This document shows, piece after piece, positions 36,715 to 46,725 of a stretch of 64,000 bases of DNA (position 1 is its first letter; each line of letters starts with the position of its first letter). This stretch comes from Pleomorphochaeta sp963678575 (GTDB lineage Bacteria; Spirochaetota; Spirochaetia; Sphaerochaetales; Sphaerochaetaceae). Both the position numbers and the translations under genes were made by a program. The notes under the pieces are model-generated. The model was not told where the DNA came from. It was given only the letters and a program-made list of their open reading frames with translations, and did no database searches. The stretch is taken from the NCBI GenBank assembly GCA_963678575.2, contig CAXXHV010000002.1, positions 1,612,001-1,676,000 on the forward strand, written 5' to 3'.

Positions 36715-37331
36715 TTTTTATAAAATTCTGTTTCGTATGCGGCTGCATTTAATAGCAATAATAGCAAGCCCTTAGCCCAAGGAGGTGTTATTGTCATTAT
36801 TTCAATAATCTCTTTAACAGTTATTTTTTTTTGGAGCTTCAATGACAACTTCATCGTAAACATGCATACAAATCTTATATTTTGATAAATTCTTCATTGC
36901 ATAACACAAAATATCTCTACTTGTAGCCTGGACAATGTTCTCTACAATTTTAGAACCATAAGTATTAATTCTACTCCAGGATTTTGTTGAATCAATTCCT
37001 TCATAGGTAATACATGCCCCTCCAAACTGGTTAACTCAAATTCGGGTTTTATATATGAAAGGGTTCTGTTTGACGGAAGTTTTATAAAAAGAATCCCACT
37101 TTGATAAAAAAACTTTATTCCATATTTTGTTACTGATGTTTTTTCTTTTACAGCTTTTTTGCAGCATTATCAACAGCCCACCAAAATTTTACAATTTCAG
37201 GATTAGCAGCTCTCCATATGTTCTAATAGTTGTTTTTAAATTTTCACAAAGTTCTTCAAAACTAATTGTCTCATCAGACCATTTCTTTGCAAAACAACTA
37301 TTACCGTATGAAATTGATAAGTTATGCATAT
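36715..37331 (-). pseudogene. chimeric remnant: vapE 5' end joined to phage DNA polymerase I end
   Basis: It starts MHNLSISYGNSCFAKKWSDE at 37331, almost the same as the vapE start at 35412. After about 35 codons it switches to polymerase A sequence: WRAANPEIVKFWWAVDNAAKK, and later ITYEGIDSTKSWSRINTYGS, KIVENIVQATSRDILCYAMK and MHVYDEVVIEA. The palm-domain aspartate motif HVYDEV is visible. Several frameshifts break it. The join suggests deletion by recombination within the decayed replication module. Confidence 0.7.
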
Positions 37332-37414
37332 TACACTCCTCAGTAAATAAATTGAGAACTAATCCAGTCCTCTATTTATCACCGCGAAAGCGTAACCCTC
37401 ATGAAATAGTAATC

Positions 37415-39937
37415 CTATTTTTTATCTTCTTTTTCTAATTTCGAATAATCAAATTTTATCTTAAACCCACTAAAATTATTAGGTTCTTCTATTTTAAAAG
37501 TATATATAACAATAACTTTTCTATACTTTTCATAAATCATATCCATAATTTCACTCTTGGTAGAATAAGCATTATCTATTTTATAATATTCATTTGATAT
37601 TTTGAAATTTTCACTATACTTTTCACACTCAGTATCATTTAATTTTTCTATTTTATAGTCATTCACCTTAACATTAAATTTAGGTAAATATTCCTTATAA
37701 ACAACTTTTGCTTTCAAATATTTATTTTCAACACTTTCTAAATTTAATTTTTCTAAGAAAGCCCAATTCTCTGTCTTTAGTTTATTTTTAAAATAAAATA
37801 ATTCACTTGTTAAATTAAAATTTGTTTTAGTATAGCTATTTGAATTTAAATCTTTAATTAAAGACTCCACACCATTTATACTATAATCAAATTTTTTTAG
37901 TTCTATAGATTTTGAAATTTCATTATATAAGATTTGAAATAATTTGTCATATATTCTATCAACAATGTTTTCATGATATTGCTCTTGTAAATATTGAGAT
38001 TCTTTGATTTCAGCAAAATAATATTCTTTATCATCCTCTGATAGTTCAATTGAATTACAATATTCATCTAGTTTAGCTTTTTTAAACTTTTCATTTACTT
38101 TTTTTTCAACTTTCTCAGAAACGGTTTTATCATTAAGATTAACCTTATTGTTTTTATTTACTTTCTTTATAGCATTATTAGTTTTTTCGCTTATATCATT
38201 AACAAACTTCTTATTTACATAAGATGGTCGATTAATCCATTTTGCGATAGAATTAATTTTATCATGTTTCTTTTGCCTTAAAACCTTATTTTTGTCATTA
38301 TCTTTATCAATATCAAAAAAGTCATTTATTTCTCTAGCGTATATATCTTTATCTTTTATATTTTCCCAATTTTCAATTAATTCTATAGGATTTTTATATT
38401 TATTGGTTAAGAATAAATTACACATAGAAAAATTAATAAAAGCATAAAAATTCCATACCACTACTTTTGATTCTGTAAAAATTTTAATATCTTCTAAATA
38501 AGAAAGGCTTTCAATTTTTACTTCTGTCATATTCCATAATGCTTTTATGATGTAATCAAAATAGTCAGTAATTACAGTCTGAAAGCAGATGGATTTATTA
38601 AAAATATTTTCTTGAGATAAATAAATTAAACCTTTTATCTTTTCTCGATGTTTTGGGGATATTGTTTCAACTTCATTTTCTGAGTACAAATAAATGGTAA
38701 AATAAATTAAAGCAATAGTTTCATAAAAATATTTATCATTTTCATATTTACAATAATAGCCCCTATATATTTCTAAAGATAACACTTTAATTAAAAATTC
38801 AGCTTGCTCAAAATCTTGATTAATTAATATATTATATTTTAATATTTTTATTATAACCTCCTGTTTTACAATATTATATCTATTATTATAATCAGATACA
38901 TCAAATAGAACTAACTGACTAATCAAATTTGTTATAATTGAGTTTTTAACTTTTTTGCTTATTATTTCATTATTTAATAAACATTCAATATAATAAAATA
39001 AAACAAATACTTTTTCATGAGCTTCTATAGTATTTATATATTCTAGGCCTGTAACTAATTTATCCAAGTTTAAAGAATATAACTCAGAATCATTTACAAA
39101 CTGAATATTTTTAATATATGGTTCTATAATATCCCAATTATCATAACTTTTAAATTTTGATCCTTTTTGTGAATCCATTATAACTAACACTTTATCAATA
39201 GCTATTAATAACCCATGTTTCTTTGAAATAATATCAAAGGCGATATTTATTTGACTCTGAATATATTTTTTTATTTTCTTAACTGAATTTTCATTCACAT
39301 TATCTTCATTTAACTTTACATTATCTCTAATCATTAAAACAAACTTAATATTTTTATCTAAAACATCTAAATTTGTATTATTTTTAGAAATTGATAAACC
39401 TTCAATTAAATAATCAACTTTTTGTTTTGTATCTTCAAAATTTGAATAATCATTTTTCCCCAGATATAATTCAATTTCATCTTTACATTTAGCATCATTT
39501 GTTGATAATTCCCAAAGATATTTACTTACGTAATATATATATGTCATTGTAATTACTAATATAGAAACAACACAATTTATATACTTAATTGCTAAAAAAA
39601 AAGTTGCAAAAATATTCAATATGAAAATTAATAATATAAAATTAGATAGCTTTAAAATATCTTTTCGTGAATTAAATAATTCTTTAATTGGTACACCATA
39701 ATATCTTTTATCTAAAAAATTAACTATTAATGACAACACAGTAATACTAATTGTTGAAACTGTAGCCAAAGCAGCATATACATAATAGATATATTCTTTT
39801 TCTACTGGTATAAACCAACTTTTATAAATTATTTTCAAATCAATCAATACTGCAAATAATAGAAATATTAATGATAAAATAATTAAAGTACCTATTCTTT
39901 TTCCCTTAAACTTATTTGTTATATTATTATTACTCAA
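37415..39937 (-). CDS. 840-aa protein with four N-terminal membrane helices, in hsd operon
   Basis: Four hydrophobic segments lie in the first 140 residues (about 17-37, 50-70, 95-115, 120-140). A long, charged, mainly helical cytoplasmic part of about 700 residues follows, and then a C-terminal region with KVVYKEYLPKFNVKVNDYKI and a beta-rich end. No catalytic motif is recognised. Its start overlaps the hsdR stop by 8 bp, so it is translated with the restriction complex. A membrane-anchored partner of a type I enzyme is unusual. It could tether the complex, sense phage entry or disrupt the membrane. This is inference from topology and context. Confidence 0.75.
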   Translation of the reverse strand: MSNNNITNKFKGKRIGTLIILSLIFLLFAVLIDLKIIYKSWFIPVEKEYIYYVYAALATVSTISITVLSLIVNFLDKRYYGVPIKELFNSRKDILKLSNFILLIFILNIFATFFLAIKYINCVVSILVITMTYIYYVSKYLWELSTNDAKCKDEIELYLGKNDYSNFEDTKQKVDYLIEGLSISKNNTNLDVLDKNIKFVLMIRDNVKLNEDNVNENSVKKIKKYIQSQINIAFDIISKKHGLLIAIDKVLVIMDSQKGSKFKSYDNWDIIEPYIKNIQFVNDSELYSLNLDKLVTGLEYINTIEAHEKVFVLFYYIECLLNNEIISKKVKNSIITNLISQLVLFDVSDYNNRYNIVKQEVIIKILKYNILINQDFEQAEFLIKVLSLEIYRGYYCKYENDKYFYETIALIYFTIYLYSENEVETISPKHREKIKGLIYLSQENIFNKSICFQTVITDYFDYIIKALWNMTEVKIESLSYLEDIKIFTESKVVVWNFYAFINFSMCNLFLTNKYKNPIELIENWENIKDKDIYAREINDFFDIDKDNDKNKVLRQKKHDKINSIAKWINRPSYVNKKFVNDISEKTNNAIKKVNKNNKVNLNDKTVSEKVEKKVNEKFKKAKLDEYCNSIELSEDDKEYYFAEIKESQYLQEQYHENIVDRIYDKLFQILYNEISKSIELKKFDYSINGVESLIKDLNSNSYTKTNFNLTSELFYFKNKLKTENWAFLEKLNLESVENKYLKAKVVYKEYLPKFNVKVNDYKIEKLNDTECEKYSENFKISNEYYKIDNAYSTKSEIMDMIYEKYRKVIVIYTFKIEEPNNFSGFKIKFDYSKLEKEDKK

Positions 39938-42900
39938 AACAATTCAATCCTTTAAACTTCTCAAAGAGTTGCTTTAACTCTTCAATTACTGTTGTTTTCT
40001 TTTGGATTCTGTTATTAGGGCCTTTTGAGAATCTAGACATTGGTGGGAGTAGTTTATCGATATCTGTTCCTATTGTTTTTAAGTATCCATCTTTTAGTGC
40101 ATTATCTACAAAGTTAACTGTTTCTTTAGGTTTCAATTTCTCTTTTTTAATTAGATATTCTACTTCTTGCTCTTTAACACTTCTTGCATAGTCATCCCAG
40201 CATAGATTATAAATATCTTTTTTATCACCTGGTGTGTTTATTGAATCAATAAAGCTTTCAATTAACTCTTTTTTACTTCTAAGTTCAATACTTGATTTAA
40301 TAGCTTTTTGTATATCTACTAAGATTTCAGAATTCTTACAATTTGAATCATGATATTCTTTAACTAGTCTTAATATATAATCAATATTTATCTCTTCTTG
40401 TTTTACAAGTTCTAGTTCAAATACTACATCATCATTAATATCTGCTTTATCAGATTTTTTATTTCTTTTGAACTTTTCATAGATATCAATATAGTTACTT
40501 TGATAATCTTGTAGATCTCTATCACTTAGTATTTGATTATCTTTAAACTCATCAAAAGATGTTAATATATTTTTAAGTTTTAGAAGTGCTCCAAATAGAG
40601 ATACAAATTCTTTTTGTTTTGTCTCTCCGATTATCTCTTCTCCTAATGGGAACTTATTCTTTAATAATTCAATAAGTTCAACATAACCTAGGGTATGCTT
40701 ACCATTTTTATCAAAGCCATTATAGTAATCTTCAAAACTTCTAAGGATAACTATGCTTTCTGCATCTTCATCTCCAAATAATGCTATTGCATCTCTTGTG
40801 GCTTCTTGTAGGTTTCTAAAACATACTATATTCCCATAGGTTTTAACTGAATTTAAAATTCTATTTGTTCTAGAGAAAGCTTGTATTAATCCATGCTGTT
40901 TTAGATTCTTATCTACCCATAAAGTATTAAGGGTTGTTGCATCAAATCCTGTTAAGAACATATTAACAACTATCAGTAAATCAATATCTTTTTCTTTTAC
41001 TCTTTTAGATACATCTTTATAGTAATTTTGGAAATCTTTAGAATCTGTACTATAATTCATATTAAAGGTTTTATTATAATCATCTATAGCATAATCTAAG
41101 AAATCTCTTGATGTTTTATCTAATGCTGTAGCAGCTAGATCTTCATCGGGTAATAGGTTATTAGCTGATTCTTCTTCATTAGCACTATAGCTAAAGATTG
41201 TACAAACCTTTAAAGCTTTGTTTTTTTCTTTTATTTGTTTCTTAAATTCTTCATAATATTTCATTGCCATTGGGATTGAAGATACTGTTAGAATTGAATT
41301 AAAGCCAAATACTCTTTTATCTTTTAGTTTATAATAGCTTGCTCTTTTTGTTTTTTGGTCAAAGTGATTAATTATATAATCAACTATTAATGATACTCTT
41401 TGTGGATCTTCTAATGCTTTCTCTCTATCTATGGATGTAACATCAGTATCGTTAATATCATCTTTTTCTTTTATGGTATTAATATAATCAATTCTAAAAG
41501 ACAATACATTTTCATCGTTTATAGCATTAACGATAGTATATGTATGTAATTTCTTACCAAATGCTTGTGGTGTTGTTTTAAGCAGCATTTTATTACCAGT
41601 TGGTGCATTCTTTACAAAGATTGGAGTTCCTGTAAATCCAAATATATGGTACTGCTTAAAGTTTTTAGTAATAGCTGTATGCATATCACCAAACTGGCTT
41701 CTATGACATTCATCAAATATTAATACTACATGTTTTTTATATACTTCATGTTTCTTATTTTGTTTTATAAAATTATCTAATTTTTGAATTGTTGTAATTA
41801 TAATTTTAGCATCAGGGTTTCCTAATTGCTCTGTTAGTTTTTTGGTTGAATTATTACTATTAGCACAACCTTTTTCAAACTTATCATACTCTTTCATTGT
41901 TTGATAATCTAAGTCTTTTCTATCGACTACAAATAGAACTTTATCTATATAATCTAATTTAGTAGCTAGTTGTGCTGTTTTAAAAGAAGTTAGAGTTTTA
42001 CCGGATCCTGTGGTATGCCAGATATAACCACCAGCATCAAGAGTTCCCATCTTTTTATAATTTGTTGATATTTCAATTTTATTTAAGATTTGCTCTGTTG
42101 CACATATTTGGTATGGTCTCATAACCATTAATATATTTTCTACTGTAAATACACAGAACTTAGTTAATATATTAAGTATAGTATGTTTTGATAAAAAGGT
42201 TTTAGTGAAATCAACTAGATCACTTATTATATTATTTTTACTATCTGCCCAATAAGAAGTAAATTCAAAGCTATTACTTGTTTTATTCTTTACACCTTTT
42301 CCTCTACTACTATTTTCTTTTATATGGCTAAATCTTGTAGTGTTAGAATAATATTTAGTATGAGTTCCATTTGATATTACAAATATTTGAACATATTGGA
42401 ACAATCCTGAAGATGCCCAAAAGCTATCTCTTTGATATCTATCTATTTGGTTAAATGCTTCTTTTATAGCAACTCCACGTCTTTTTAATTCTACATGTAC
42501 TAGTGGTAATCCATTAACTAATATTGTTACATCGTATCTTGTTTTATGATTTCCATTTCCTTCTTCATACTGGTTTATTACTTGTAATCTATTATTATGG
42601 ATATTATCTTTATCAAAAATCATTATATTCTTTAAGGACCTATCATCTCTTATTAAACCATAGATATAATCATTTTGAATTTTAATTGTCTTTTTTTCTT
42701 CATTTTCAGAAATATTAGCCAAATAATCATTAAAAATTAGAGTCCATTCTTTATCACTAAAGGTATACTTATTTAATAACTCTAGTTGTTTTCTTAAGTT
42801 TATTATTAATTCTTCTTCTTTTGTTATATTCAAATAATCATAGCCTTGCTCTTCAAGCATTTTTATAAATGCTTTTTCAAGAGCTGCTTCACTTTGATAA

Positions 42901-42983
42901 TTATCGGATTTTTTCTTATCTGATACGTATTCAGATACTACTGTAAAATCATCAGTGTTGATTATTTGATTATAGCCCCTCAT
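39930..42983 (-). CDS. hsdR: type I restriction enzyme, R subunit
   Basis: A 1017-aa motor and nuclease subunit. The N-terminal PD-(D/E)XK nuclease shows KTRYDVTILVNGLPLVHVEL followed by KRRG (D...ExK). Helicase motifs follow: WHTTGSGKT (P-loop), LIFDECHRSQFG (DEAD-type box), GFTGTP and, later, AFSRTNR. It cuts unmethylated DNA after ATP-driven translocation, as part of the R2M2S1 complex. The ATG overlaps the hsdS stop (ATGA). All motifs are intact, so it should be active. Confidence 0.95.
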   Translation of the reverse strand: MRGYNQIINTDDFTVVSEYVSDKKKSDNYQSEAALEKAFIKMLEEQGYDYLNITKEEELIINLRKQLELLNKYTFSDKEWTLIFNDYLANISENEEKKTIKIQNDYIYGLIRDDRSLKNIMIFDKDNIHNNRLQVINQYEEGNGNHKTRYDVTILVNGLPLVHVELKRRGVAIKEAFNQIDRYQRDSFWASSGLFQYVQIFVISNGTHTKYYSNTTRFSHIKENSSRGKGVKNKTSNSFEFTSYWADSKNNIISDLVDFTKTFLSKHTILNILTKFCVFTVENILMVMRPYQICATEQILNKIEISTNYKKMGTLDAGGYIWHTTGSGKTLTSFKTAQLATKLDYIDKVLFVVDRKDLDYQTMKEYDKFEKGCANSNNSTKKLTEQLGNPDAKIIITTIQKLDNFIKQNKKHEVYKKHVVLIFDECHRSQFGDMHTAITKNFKQYHIFGFTGTPIFVKNAPTGNKMLLKTTPQAFGKKLHTYTIVNAINDENVLSFRIDYINTIKEKDDINDTDVTSIDREKALEDPQRVSLIVDYIINHFDQKTKRASYYKLKDKRVFGFNSILTVSSIPMAMKYYEEFKKQIKEKNKALKVCTIFSYSANEEESANNLLPDEDLAATALDKTSRDFLDYAIDDYNKTFNMNYSTDSKDFQNYYKDVSKRVKEKDIDLLIVVNMFLTGFDATTLNTLWVDKNLKQHGLIQAFSRTNRILNSVKTYGNIVCFRNLQEATRDAIALFGDEDAESIVILRSFEDYYNGFDKNGKHTLGYVELIELLKNKFPLGEEIIGETKQKEFVSLFGALLKLKNILTSFDEFKDNQILSDRDLQDYQSNYIDIYEKFKRNKKSDKADINDDVVFELELVKQEEINIDYILRLVKEYHDSNCKNSEILVDIQKAIKSSIELRSKKELIESFIDSINTPGDKKDIYNLCWDDYARSVKEQEVEYLIKKEKLKPKETVNFVDNALKDGYLKTIGTDIDKLLPPMSRFSKGPNNRIQKKTTVIEELKQLFEKFKGLNCFE

Positions 42984-44137
42984 GCTTTTTTCTCCTTAAA
43001 GGTGAGTAACTTATCTCTATAATATTCATATTGTTTTTGTCTTGCTTCTATTTCAGCAGGTAATCCTTTAGTTATATCATTTGTTAAGGTATCGAACTTA
43101 TCTAGTATTTTTACTATTCTTTCTTGTTCTTGTATAGGTGGGACTGGGATTTTGATTTTACCAAATCTTGTAGCAGAAACATCAATAACTTTTGTACCTA
43201 TAGCATGTTTTCTTTTTTCAATATTAAACATTGTAGTTTTTAAATAATGAGCAATATATTTAGGATTTTCATTATGCTTTAATATCATTGCATGACCACC
43301 AGTAACTATTTCATCCTTTCCTAACCATACTACTGGAGTACAAACATCATCAAAATTTTCACTTGTGCATGTGATAATTATATCATTGGTATCAACTTTT
43401 CTTAATTTTTTAGCTAATTCAGGTTTTACAAATGATTTAGTTTCTTCAGCTGACAATCCATAATAAGTATATATTTGACCATAATGTATGCAACCAACTC
43501 CACTTTCTGCAAAATCTTTTTTTTGTAATCCATTACCTCTAATTAAAGTTCCTATTGAATTAAATTCTTTCCATTCCACACTATCATCAAAAGTTAATAA
43601 CTTATCACGATAATATTCATATTGTTTTTTTCGGGCTGTTAGCTCTGCTGTTAGCTCTGCTGTTAGCTCTGTGAAGGTGTCTAATATACAAACTATTTCT
43701 TCTTGGATTGGGAGAGGTGGAGTTGGTATCAAAAAAGATGAAACATCAGAAATGTGTACATGCGGAACGCCACTTCCTTTTCTTGTTGAATAAATTTTCA
43801 ATTGTTCATTTTTTAAATAATAAAAAATATATTTTGTATTAATATTGTTTTTACCTTTTATAGAAAAAGCGTCCGAAACGAAAATTGGTTGATTCCAATA
43901 TGCAACAAATCCTGAATTTGCTCCACTACTAGATATCGTAATTACATCTTTCTCTTGATTCCATTTATCACAATAATATGCAGGTTTAATTCCTCCAGCT
44001 ATTACAGGAATATCTCCTTCAACCATTGTTTTTTTTGTTATTACTTTCCCTCTTTTTAGAATACAAATTTGACCTAGTTGTTTATATTCCACACCATCAG
44101 GACATAACTCATTAATTAATTCATCTAGTTTGCTCAT
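42980..44137 (-). CDS. hsdS: type I restriction enzyme, specificity subunit
   Basis: Two target-recognition domains are each followed by a conserved helical spacer (ARKKQYEYYRDKLLTF at about residues 175-195 and again at the C-terminus). I start at MSKLDELINELCPDGVEYK (44137), the usual N-terminus of the family; the longer frame begins at 44152 and neither has a strong ribosome site. The first spacer contains three tandem ELTA/TAEL units. In EcoR124-type enzymes the number of such units sets the gap length in the recognised DNA. Overlaps with the neighbouring genes on both sides indicate one transcript. Confidence 0.93.
   Translation of the reverse strand: MSKLDELINELCPDGVEYKQLGQICILKRGKVITKKTMVEGDIPVIAGGIKPAYYCDKWNQEKDVITISSSGANSGFVAYWNQPIFVSDAFSIKGKNNINTKYIFYYLKNEQLKIYSTRKGSGVPHVHISDVSSFLIPTPPLPIQEEIVCILDTFTELTAELTAELTARKKQYEYYRDKLLTFDDSVEWKEFNSIGTLIRGNGLQKKDFAESGVGCIHYGQIYTYYGLSAEETKSFVKPELAKKLRKVDTNDIIITCTSENFDDVCTPVVWLGKDEIVTGGHAMILKHNENPKYIAHYLKTTMFNIEKRKHAIGTKVIDVSATRFGKIKIPVPPIQEQERIVKILDKFDTLTNDITKGLPAEIEARQKQYEYYRDKLLTFKEKKA
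43635..43670. repeat. three perfect 12-bp repeats in hsdS spacer
   Basis: GCTGTTAGCTCT occurs three times in direct tandem (43635-43646, 43647-43658, 43659-43670). On the coding strand it encodes the four-residue unit of the TAEL type. The unit length keeps the frame, so gain or loss by slippage changes spacer length without breaking the gene. Confidence 0.9.
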
Positions 44138-44141
44138 AGTT

Positions 44142-45149
44142 TTACTCATCATTTGTTTTTAGTGATTTTAAAGGACTATTTGGATTTTTTAAATTCCCAA
44201 CTGTTGATGTTATTCTATTGAATAATCTTACAGATAAATCATCTATCGATATATATCTAATTTGATTTTTTTGAGCTACATCGAAATGAGGATTCTCCTT
44301 ATTTTTTTCTAACCAGTTATTATCAACAATTAATATTAATTCTTTACCTAATCCTAAAGCGTATCCTGCTTCATAATATACACCACCTCGATTACCAGTT
44401 AAGTCAGCTACTATAAAATCACTAGTTTCAATTTCATATAAAATTTCCTGCACAATTTGATTATTATGCTCTTTTTCATCAATAATGCTAATCTGATAAC
44501 CTGTTTCAACAAAAACATCTTTTATTACTTTTCTTATAGGATTCATACTCGGATCAAACCACATAGCAATAAAACCTTTTTTGTATTTTTTCTTATTTTT
44601 TGAAATTTCATCAATTCTATTCCATCCACGATAAGTTAATTCAATATTTGTAAAAATATTATCATCTATTTCTTCTAATTTTAAATAATTAAATTCTTTA
44701 TTCATTGTATCAACTAAAAAATAGGCTTCACTATCATTATCAGCAAAAAAAATATTTTTAGAATTAACTTTATTCAATGTGCAACAAGCCCCTGGGTTTT
44801 TTAGTAGAATTGATAAATTTAATAAAATCATATCAATTTTTTCAGATATTGATTTTGGATATAAATTTAATATTTCATCTACTGATATAACTTCGTATTT
44901 ATTACTTTCGGTAGTATTTTCATTTATAATTAAAAGGGACTTTTTGAATTTATTGTGATTTAAATAATAATATAAACAAACATTAAACTCAGTTTCTTTT
45001 TCATGAGTTTTAATATAATTTTCTGCTTCCAATTCTATTATAAATATTCCACAATTTTCACATTTAATATTCTCACCTAAGATACCTTCAGAATGAGAAA
45101 TATTAGCGTTGTTCCCACATAGTGGGCAAATGGTTTTATCATTATTCAT
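44142..45149 (-). CDS. zinc-ribbon plus deoxyribosyltransferase/TIR-like protein inside hsd operon
   Basis: 335 aa. The N-terminus is a zinc ribbon (C8, C11, C30, C33). The C-terminal 145 residues have the fold signature of nucleoside 2-deoxyribosyltransferases and TIR-like NAD-consuming domains: KKGFIAMWFDPSMNPIRKVI, then ETSDFIVADLTGNRGGVYYE with E260 in the catalytic-glutamate position, and AGYALGLGKELILIVD. Such domains act as toxic effectors in several defence systems by destroying nucleotides or NAD. It lies between hsdM (16 bp gap) and hsdS (stop near the hsdS start), so it is expressed with the restriction enzyme. Activity is inferred. Confidence 0.75.
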   Translation of the reverse strand: MNNDKTICPLCGNNANISHSEGILGENIKCENCGIFIIELEAENYIKTHEKETEFNVCLYYYLNHNKFKKSLLIINENTTESNKYEVISVDEILNLYPKSISEKIDMILLNLSILLKNPGACCTLNKVNSKNIFFADNDSEAYFLVDTMNKEFNYLKLEEIDDNIFTNIELTYRGWNRIDEISKNKKKYKKGFIAMWFDPSMNPIRKVIKDVFVETGYQISIIDEKEHNNQIVQEILYEIETSDFIVADLTGNRGGVYYEAGYALGLGKELILIVDNNWLEKNKENPHFDVAQKNQIRYISIDDLSVRLFNRITSTVGNLKNPNSPLKSLKTNDE

Positions 45150-45165
45150 ATCTATATTCTACCTA

Positions 45166-46725
45166 CTATTCTATTTCTGCAACTATAGAATCAATTGAAT
45201 CTCTTAATTCTGCTTCATGAGCAACTATTCTCTTTATTTCTTTGTTTAGTTCTGTGATATCTACTTTTTCTCTAGTATCTTCTTTCTCTACATAGGATGA
45301 TATTGATAAGGTATAATCTTGTTTTGCTATTTCTTCATTATCTACTAATTGAGAGATATAATCTTTGTTTTCTCTATCTTTAAAATATTTTAGAATATTT
45401 TCAATATTAATTTCTTCTAATTTATTATTATTAGTAGCTTTAGAGAATTCATTAGAAGCATCAATAAATAAGGTATTATTATCTTTCTTTGATTTCTTAA
45501 GTACCATTATACAAGTAGCTATACTTGTTCCAAAGAATAGGTTTGTTGGTAACTGGATAATACAATCAACAAAGTTATTATCAATTAAATATTTTCTAAT
45601 CTTCTGTTCTGCTCCACCTCTATATAGAATACCAGGGAAGCATACTATAGCAGCTGTTCCATTTGTAGACAACCAAGATAAGCTATGCATTATAAAAGCA
45701 AGGTCTGCTTTTGATTTTGGTGCTAATACACCAGCTGGAGAGAATCTAGCATCATTTATTAATATTGGATTATCATCACCTTCCCAATTAATTGAATAAG
45801 GTGGGTTTGATACTATAGCCTCAAAAGGTTCTTCATCCCAATGATGAGGAGTAGTTAAAGTATCATCACAAGCAATATCGAATTTATCATAATCAATATC
45901 ATGAAGAAACATATTAATTCTACAAAGGTTATATGTTGTTGGATTGATTTCTTGTCCAAAGAATCCTTTTCTAACTTTATCTTTTCCAAGTATTTTAGCA
46001 AAGTTTAATAAAAGAGATCCTGAACCACATGCTGGGTCATATACTTTATTAACTTCAGTTCTTCCAACTAATGTTATTTTAGTTAATAACTCTGATACTT
46101 CTTGTGGAGTATAATACTCTCCTCCACTTTTACCAGCATTAGATGCATACATACCCATTAGATATTCATAAGCATCACCAAAAGCATCAATACTATTATC
46201 TTGATAATCACCTGCTTTCATGGAATCTATTCCATTAAGTAGTTTAACTAGTTTTTCATTTCTTTTAATAACTGTATCACCAAGTTTCTTACTATTAACA
46301 TCTAAATCATCAAATAAGCCTTTAAAGTCACTTTCACTGTCAGATCCTTTTGTTGAGTTTTCTATATTGATAAATACTTTTTGTAAGGTTTCATTTAAAT
46401 TATCATCATTTTTAGCATTCTTTTTAATATTTACAAATAGTTCACTAGGTAAAATAAAGAAACCTTTTTCTTCAACAATAGATTCTCTAATTGTTTCTGC
46501 TTCTTCATCACTTAATTCTTTATAATCAAAATCAGTAAAACCAGAATCTCTTTCACCTTTATTAATATAATTAGTTAGATTTTCTGATATATATCTATAG
46601 AATAACATGCCGAGTACATATTGTTTAAAATCCCATCCATCAATACTACCTCTAAGATCATTAGCTATACCCCATATAGTTTTATGAAGTTCAGCTCTTT
46701 CTTGTTGCTTATTATTGTTGCCCAT
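45166..46725 (-). CDS. hsdM: type I restriction enzyme, methylase subunit
   Basis: A 519-aa adenine-N6 methyltransferase subunit. It starts with the HsdM N-terminal helical domain (WGIANDLRGSIDGWDFKQYV). After GGEYYTPQEVSELL it shows the SAM-binding motif VYDPACGSGSLLLNFA and the catalytic NPPY in EAIVSNPPYSINW. AGGAG lies 10 nt before the ATG. It is the first gene of the leftward operon hsdM - effector - hsdS - hsdR - membrane protein. Together with the TAEL spacer in HsdS this points to an EcoR124-like (type IC) enzyme. Confidence 0.95.
   Translation of the reverse strand: MGNNNKQQERAELHKTIWGIANDLRGSIDGWDFKQYVLGMLFYRYISENLTNYINKGERDSGFTDFDYKELSDEEAETIRESIVEEKGFFILPSELFVNIKKNAKNDDNLNETLQKVFINIENSTKGSDSESDFKGLFDDLDVNSKKLGDTVIKRNEKLVKLLNGIDSMKAGDYQDNSIDAFGDAYEYLMGMYASNAGKSGGEYYTPQEVSELLTKITLVGRTEVNKVYDPACGSGSLLLNFAKILGKDKVRKGFFGQEINPTTYNLCRINMFLHDIDYDKFDIACDDTLTTPHHWDEEPFEAIVSNPPYSINWEGDDNPILINDARFSPAGVLAPKSKADLAFIMHSLSWLSTNGTAAIVCFPGILYRGGAEQKIRKYLIDNNFVDCIIQLPTNLFFGTSIATCIMVLKKSKKDNNTLFIDASNEFSKATNNNKLEEINIENILKYFKDRENKDYISQLVDNEEIAKQDYTLSISSYVEKEDTREKVDITELNKEIKRIVAHEAELRDSIDSIVAEIE

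Noticed and set aside
45365..45799. 144-aa plus-strand ORF
   Set aside because: It is antisense to hsdM, which has all methyltransferase motifs in the other frame.
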